From positions 40,308,723-40,372,722 of the forward strand of contig NC_079490.1 of the NCBI RefSeq assembly GCF_020520425.1: DNA of 64,000 nt, given 5' to 3'. The notes below the pieces were generated by a model, which saw only the letters and a list, made by a program, of their open reading frames with translations, did not search any database and was not told the origin of the DNA. The stretch comes from Spinacia oleracea. Its lineage: Eukaryota; Streptophyta; Magnoliopsida; Caryophyllales; Amaranthaceae. Below, piece after piece: positions 60,825 to 64,000 of the stretch; position 1 is the first letter of the stretch, and each line of letters begins with the position of its first letter. The position numbers and the translations under genes were made by a program.

Positions 60825-60855
60825 TACCCTGGTCCATAGCATGGACCAGGTTTAC
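60825..60855 (-). repeat. Right end of MULE 2, near-perfect palindrome
   Basis: CCTGGTCCAT-AGC-ATGGACCAGG forms a 10-bp stem with a 3-base loop. Read inward on the minus strand, ATGGACCAGGGTAT matches the left end. Confidence 0.45.
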
Positions 60856-60919
60856 TATAGTGTAATTTAGAGTATTCCAGTTTGTCACTCACGAAGAAGT
60901 TTTAGCTTCAATTGGCTTT

Positions 60920-60923
<4 letters not shown>

Positions 60924-60953
<30 letters not shown>
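60924..60953 (-). other. LINE poly(A) tail (A30 on minus strand)
   Basis: An uninterrupted run of 30 T on the plus strand at the 3' border of the LINE. Such pure tails shorten and mutate quickly, so a long pure run suggests a fairly recent insertion. Confidence 0.8.
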
Positions 60954-60957
<4 letters not shown>

Positions 60958-60974
60958 GGAAAAAAAACCAAGTT

Positions 60975-61553
60975 AACCCCTTTGAAAGGAAAACCTAACT
61001 CATCCTTTCGGATGATGAGGGAAAGGGAATGATCAAAAGACGAAAACCACAGTGACATAATAGGACAAGAGTTTCCTTTTGCCGCCAAGAAATCCGCCGC
61101 TTGATTGGCTTCCCGATAACAAATAGTGACAGAAAATGAATCCAAATTTGATAAATCCCGACTAGCATCCTCAACGAGCCCACTAATCTCCCACGGGACC
61201 TGCCAAATCTTGTTCATTGAATTGACCACCACCAAATTATCCCCTTCAATAATGAGATTTTTGCACCCCATTGCCACCGCACTTTTGATTCCTTCTCGAA
61301 GTGCCGAAACTTCAGCAAATAGGATGGAGTCCTCCGGGTGAAGAGCCTTGGCTCCCGCCACTAACAATGCTCCCTTCTCATCGCGAATAATAAACCCCAA
61401 ACTTTTGGTAGAAGTTCCTCTTTTGGCACCATCGAAATTTAATTTGAAGAAACCGGTAGGAGGACGGTTCCACGCCACTTGCTTTTTAGCATGACTAACA
61501 CTTTTTTTAGGAATAGAGGAAGGATAATCTTGCTCTTCGACTGTAGACCACAT
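60975..61553 (-). CDS. LINE RNase H domain (RVT_3 type)
   Basis: A plant-type RNase H fold: FKLNFDGAKRG (first Asp), FAEVSALREGI (Glu), IIEGDNLVVV (Asp) and YREANQAADFLA (last Asp) occur in order over about 130 residues. It removes RNA from RNA-DNA hybrids during target-primed reverse transcription. The frame differs from the preceding zinc-finger block, with a shift near 61555, so this copy is not intact. Confidence 0.8.
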
Positions 61554-61555
61554 CT

Positions 61556-62002
61556 TTATGTGGTGTTAATGATTAAGCAACTAATTTCTGTGACTGATCT
61601 TGATTCATTTCTAAACACTATTGCATTTCTAGTATACCAGATATACCACCAAACTGTAGCTATTTTTTCTATGGAAGCCCACCCCAAGGAATCCTTAATG
61701 TGAATTAAGTTATCAATCAATGATTTATCGGGATCAGGGGAAGTGAGACACCAACCATGTGAATGGTTGAGATGGCTAAGCAGATCCTCTCCAAATGGGC
61801 AAGAGAGGAACAAATGCTCACTAGATTCTGTATGGTGGGAGCAAAATTGACACTGGAGAGGAACCGAAACATGACTTCTAAAAATTATTTCCTTTGATGG
61901 AAGAGCATCACTACAAATTTTCCATAGAAATTTTTTAATTTTTGGGGCTACATTTAGTTTCCAAATCCAGTTGAAAGGAACTCTATTCTCTGTTGCTAGA
62001 GA
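61556..62002 (-). CDS. LINE reverse-transcriptase zinc-binding domain (zf-RVT)
   Basis: FNWIWKLNVAPKIKKFLWK leads into CQFC...SSEHLFLSCPF, the CxxC...H...C pattern of zf-RVT. It continues a frame interrupted by the solo LTR on its 5' side and ends at a stop before the RNase H block. Confidence 0.8.
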   Translation of the reverse strand, partial: SLATENRVPFNWIWKLNVAPKIKKFLWKICSDALPSKEIIFRSHVSVPLQCQFCSHHTESSEHLFLSCPFGEDLLSHLNHSHGWCLTSPDPDKSLIDNLIHIKDSLGWASIEKIATVWWYIWYTRNAIVFRNESRSVTEISCLIINTT

Positions 62003-63412
62003 TGTTAGGTTATGATACATATGACAATTCATAAATCATGCGGAAAAACCATAAAGCCAGGAAAGCATATTATTTACACATAATCATTTAGCATAGTTTA
62101 GATGCATACTCTTTGTTGCGTGCCTTCCCTAGCTGCGCCCGAACCGAACAAGAACAAGTCTTTAGGACTCCAAGTGTCGTCCCTCCGTAGATAGTCCACA
62201 GCACGTCCGGATCCGCCTTAAGCTTGACCAACTAGGATCGCCCTTAAGGTACTTAGAATTTTCGGCACTTATAGGCAATTGTGTGACTGAATTTTTGCTC
62301 TCAAAAATCACTTTGAATACTTGAATACTCGATGAAAAACTCGTTTATAAATTTATGACCCTAGGCATATATTTATAGAACCTTAGAAAGGATTTCGAAT
62401 CCTGTTAGAATACTAATTAATTAATTAGAATCCTATTAGAACTCTAAATAATTAATTTAATCTTTTAGGATTAGGATTTAATCTATGCACGAATTCCGAT
62501 AGCTTTAGGATTCGTATAGCACGTGCACACGCACCGCACGAGCATCGCACGCCCATGCGTAAGCCTTGCGGCCCACGCTGTGCGCACGGCGCACAGGCCC
62601 ACTGCCCGCAGCCCATTTGTGCGCGCGCGCCAGCCTTGGCTGGGACTGGCCTTGCGCTGGGCCTGGTTGAGGCATTGGCGTGTTGTTGGATGCGTGTGGC
62701 TTGCTGGGCGATGGCCTGGCTTCGTGCTGGGCCCTCGTCCGGCAGGCCTCGTCCGATGCTTATTCGTACGATACGCTTCCGATTAAATTCCCGGTTCCGG
62801 AATTCATTTCCGATACGAACAATATTTAACATTTCCGATTCCGGAATCAATTTCCGTTTCGAACAAATATTTAATATTTCCGTTTCCGGAATTATTTTCC
62901 GATTCCGATAATATTTCCGATTCTGACAATATTTCCGTTTCCGGCAATATTTCCGATTCCGGCAATATTTCCATTTCCGATAATATTTTCCGATACGTAC
63001 CATGTTTCCGTTTCCGGCAACATCTACGACTTGGATAATATTTATATTTCCGATACGATCCATATTTCCGTTTCCGGCAATATCATCGTTTCCGGAGTAT
63101 TCATTTCTTGCCTGTGACGATCTCAGCTCCCACTGAAACCAAGATCCGTGGATTCCAAATATCCATAGATTGAGTATTTAATGCTATTAAAATACTTGAT
63201 CCGTTTACGTACTATTTGTGTGACCCTACGGGTTCAGTCAAGAGTAAGCTGTGGATTAATATCATTAATTCCACTTGAACTGAAGCGGCCTCTAGCTAGG
63301 CATTCAGCTCACTTGATCTCACTGAATTATTAACTTGTTAATTAATACTGAACCGCATTTATTAGACTTTAACATAGAATGCATACTTGGACCAAGGGCA
63401 TTATTTCCTTCA
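62003..63412 (-). repeat. Solo LTR of the Copia family at the window's left
   Basis: Minus-strand TGAAGGAAATAATGCCC...AACCTAACA, 1410 bp, flanked by the 5-bp duplication AGAGA (61998-62002 and 63413-63417). It has the same CGGAAA minisatellite and CpG-rich block. No internal region or partner LTR, so it formed by recombination between two LTRs. Length and GC block are closer to the older LTR at 17892 than to the 1386-bp LTRs. Confidence 0.85.
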
Positions 63413-64000
63413 AGAGAAAGACCTTGCACTAAGCATGCAGCTGTTTTGGTTGAAAAGTGACCACTTGGGTCAAGGCCCCAGAACATTTTATCTTCAATGT
63501 CATTTCTAGGGATGGGGATTGCCATTATTTTAGATGTTGTAGAAGGGGAAACAACTTGTCTTAATTTATGTTCATCCCATTGCTTATCGAAGGTTATGAA
63601 ATCTGAAACTTTTTGTTTTTCTTGTGGTTGCTGACTAGTAGATAATTTTCTAATGGGGTAGGGAAAAACCCAATTATCTTCCCAAAAGTCAATGTTCGAT
63701 CCTTTCCCTACTTGCCACCGAATTCCTTTTTTAAGGGTGGGTCTTAGCTTCATTAGATTACACCATTGCCAGAACACATTTGAGGATGGTATGTAATCTA
63801 ACAATGAGGCATTTTTAAGATATTTCTTCTTAACAAGTTGTACCCAAAGGTTTTCTGGGGAAGAAAGAATCCTCCATATGAGCTTTAGTTGCATGGCTTT
63901 ATTGTTGACTTCTGCTTTCCTAAATCCTAAGCCTCCTAAGCACTTTGGTTTGCAAAATCTATCCCAACTTACCAAATTCGGTGATTTTGAGCTAGGGTCC
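63413..64000 (-). CDS. LINE ORF2, reverse-transcriptase C-terminal part (incomplete)
   Basis: Open from the window edge on the minus strand: VSWDRFCKPKCLGGLGFRK, then LKLIWRILSSPENLWVQ, IRWQVGKGSNIDFWEDNW and MFWGLDPSGHFSTKTA. This is the standard stretch between the RT palm and the zinc finger of plant LINEs. Truncated by the window on its 5' side and by the solo LTR on its 3' side. Confidence 0.8.

Larger units (their letters stand above)
48526..60855. mobile_element. MULE 2: Mutator-like element with transposase, ULP1 protease and palindrome arrays
   Basis: Both ends carry ATGGACCAGGGTA reading inward (48554 on; reverse complement from 60837) next to GGTCCA words. Between them lie a six-exon transposase (plus) and a nine-exon ULP1-like protease gene (minus), convergent, each starting within about 270 bp of an end. 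This gene pairing is known from KAONASHI-type MULEs, which transduplicated ULP genes. Introns and spacer are filled with ATAGT(A/T)ACTAT arrays. No target duplication was found, so exact ends are uncertain. The transposase has one in-frame stop, while the protease gene is fully open. Confidence 0.75.
60924..64000 (-). mobile_element. LINE, 3' part, interrupted by a solo LTR
   Basis: On the minus strand, coding for the end of a LINE reverse transcriptase ORF2 (from beyond the window), a reverse-transcriptase zinc-binding domain and an RNase H domain is followed by a 3' tail of A30 (T run at 60924-60953). A Copia-family solo LTR (62003-63412) sits in the ORF. The RNase H after zf-RVT is typical of one group of plant L1-type LINEs. 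At least one frame change is present near 61555. The 5' end is off-window. Confidence 0.8.

Overview
This is a window of repeat-rich, AT-rich plant nuclear DNA. The splice sites are plant-like (AG|GTAAGT donors, TGCAG| acceptors). The two clearest host genes, a tandem-domain DJ-1D and a Sen2-type tRNA-splicing endonuclease subunit, are plant-type. The abundance of TACTCCGTA-like words suggests a Caryophyllales/Chenopodiaceae genome (spinach, quinoa or beet type). That last assignment is inference.

Layout. 1-1599: the 3' end and LTR of a Ty3/gypsy-type element, inserted into an older Copia-type element (1600-19303). The older element is split again by a young Copia of the same family (6045-16494, target duplication GAAAT, two 1386-bp LTRs that look identical) and by a non-autonomous hAT (16614-17324). 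19304-21235: short tandem repeats and a hAT nested in a hAT-like fragment. 22353-25874: DJ-1D, five exons, intact. 26898-27836: a Tourist-like MITE swollen by microsatellites. 28258 and 29182: two Helitron-type 3' ends on the minus strand. The second is followed by a row of unrelated minus-strand gene fragments (Myb/SANT-like, IDM1-like acetyltransferase, DUF863-like), which suggests gene capture.

34511-43197: a Mutator-like element (MULE 1) with degenerate inverted ends and an 8-bp flanking repeat. It carries a plus-strand plant-mobile-domain gene and a convergent minus-strand MULE transposase whose 3' part encodes an OTU cysteine protease. 45128-45877: the Sen2-type gene. 47878-48381: a small unrecognised two-exon gene. 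About 48526-60855: a second MULE (MULE 2). It has a six-exon FAR1/Jittery-like transposase with one in-frame stop, and a convergent nine-exon ULP1-like (C48) protease gene whose reading frame is open for 1019 codons. Its introns and the spacer between its two genes are filled with arrays of the near-palindrome ATAGT(A/T)ACTAT, while the exons are free of it. 60924-64000: the 3' part of a minus-strand LINE with zinc-finger and RNase H domains and an A30 tail, interrupted by a solo LTR (62003-63412) of the Copia family seen at the left.

The most interesting content is the pair of protease-bearing MULEs, above all the ULP1 element with its intron-restricted palindrome arrays. Second are the Helitron-like gene mosaic and the young Copia that moved despite carrying a decayed coding region.
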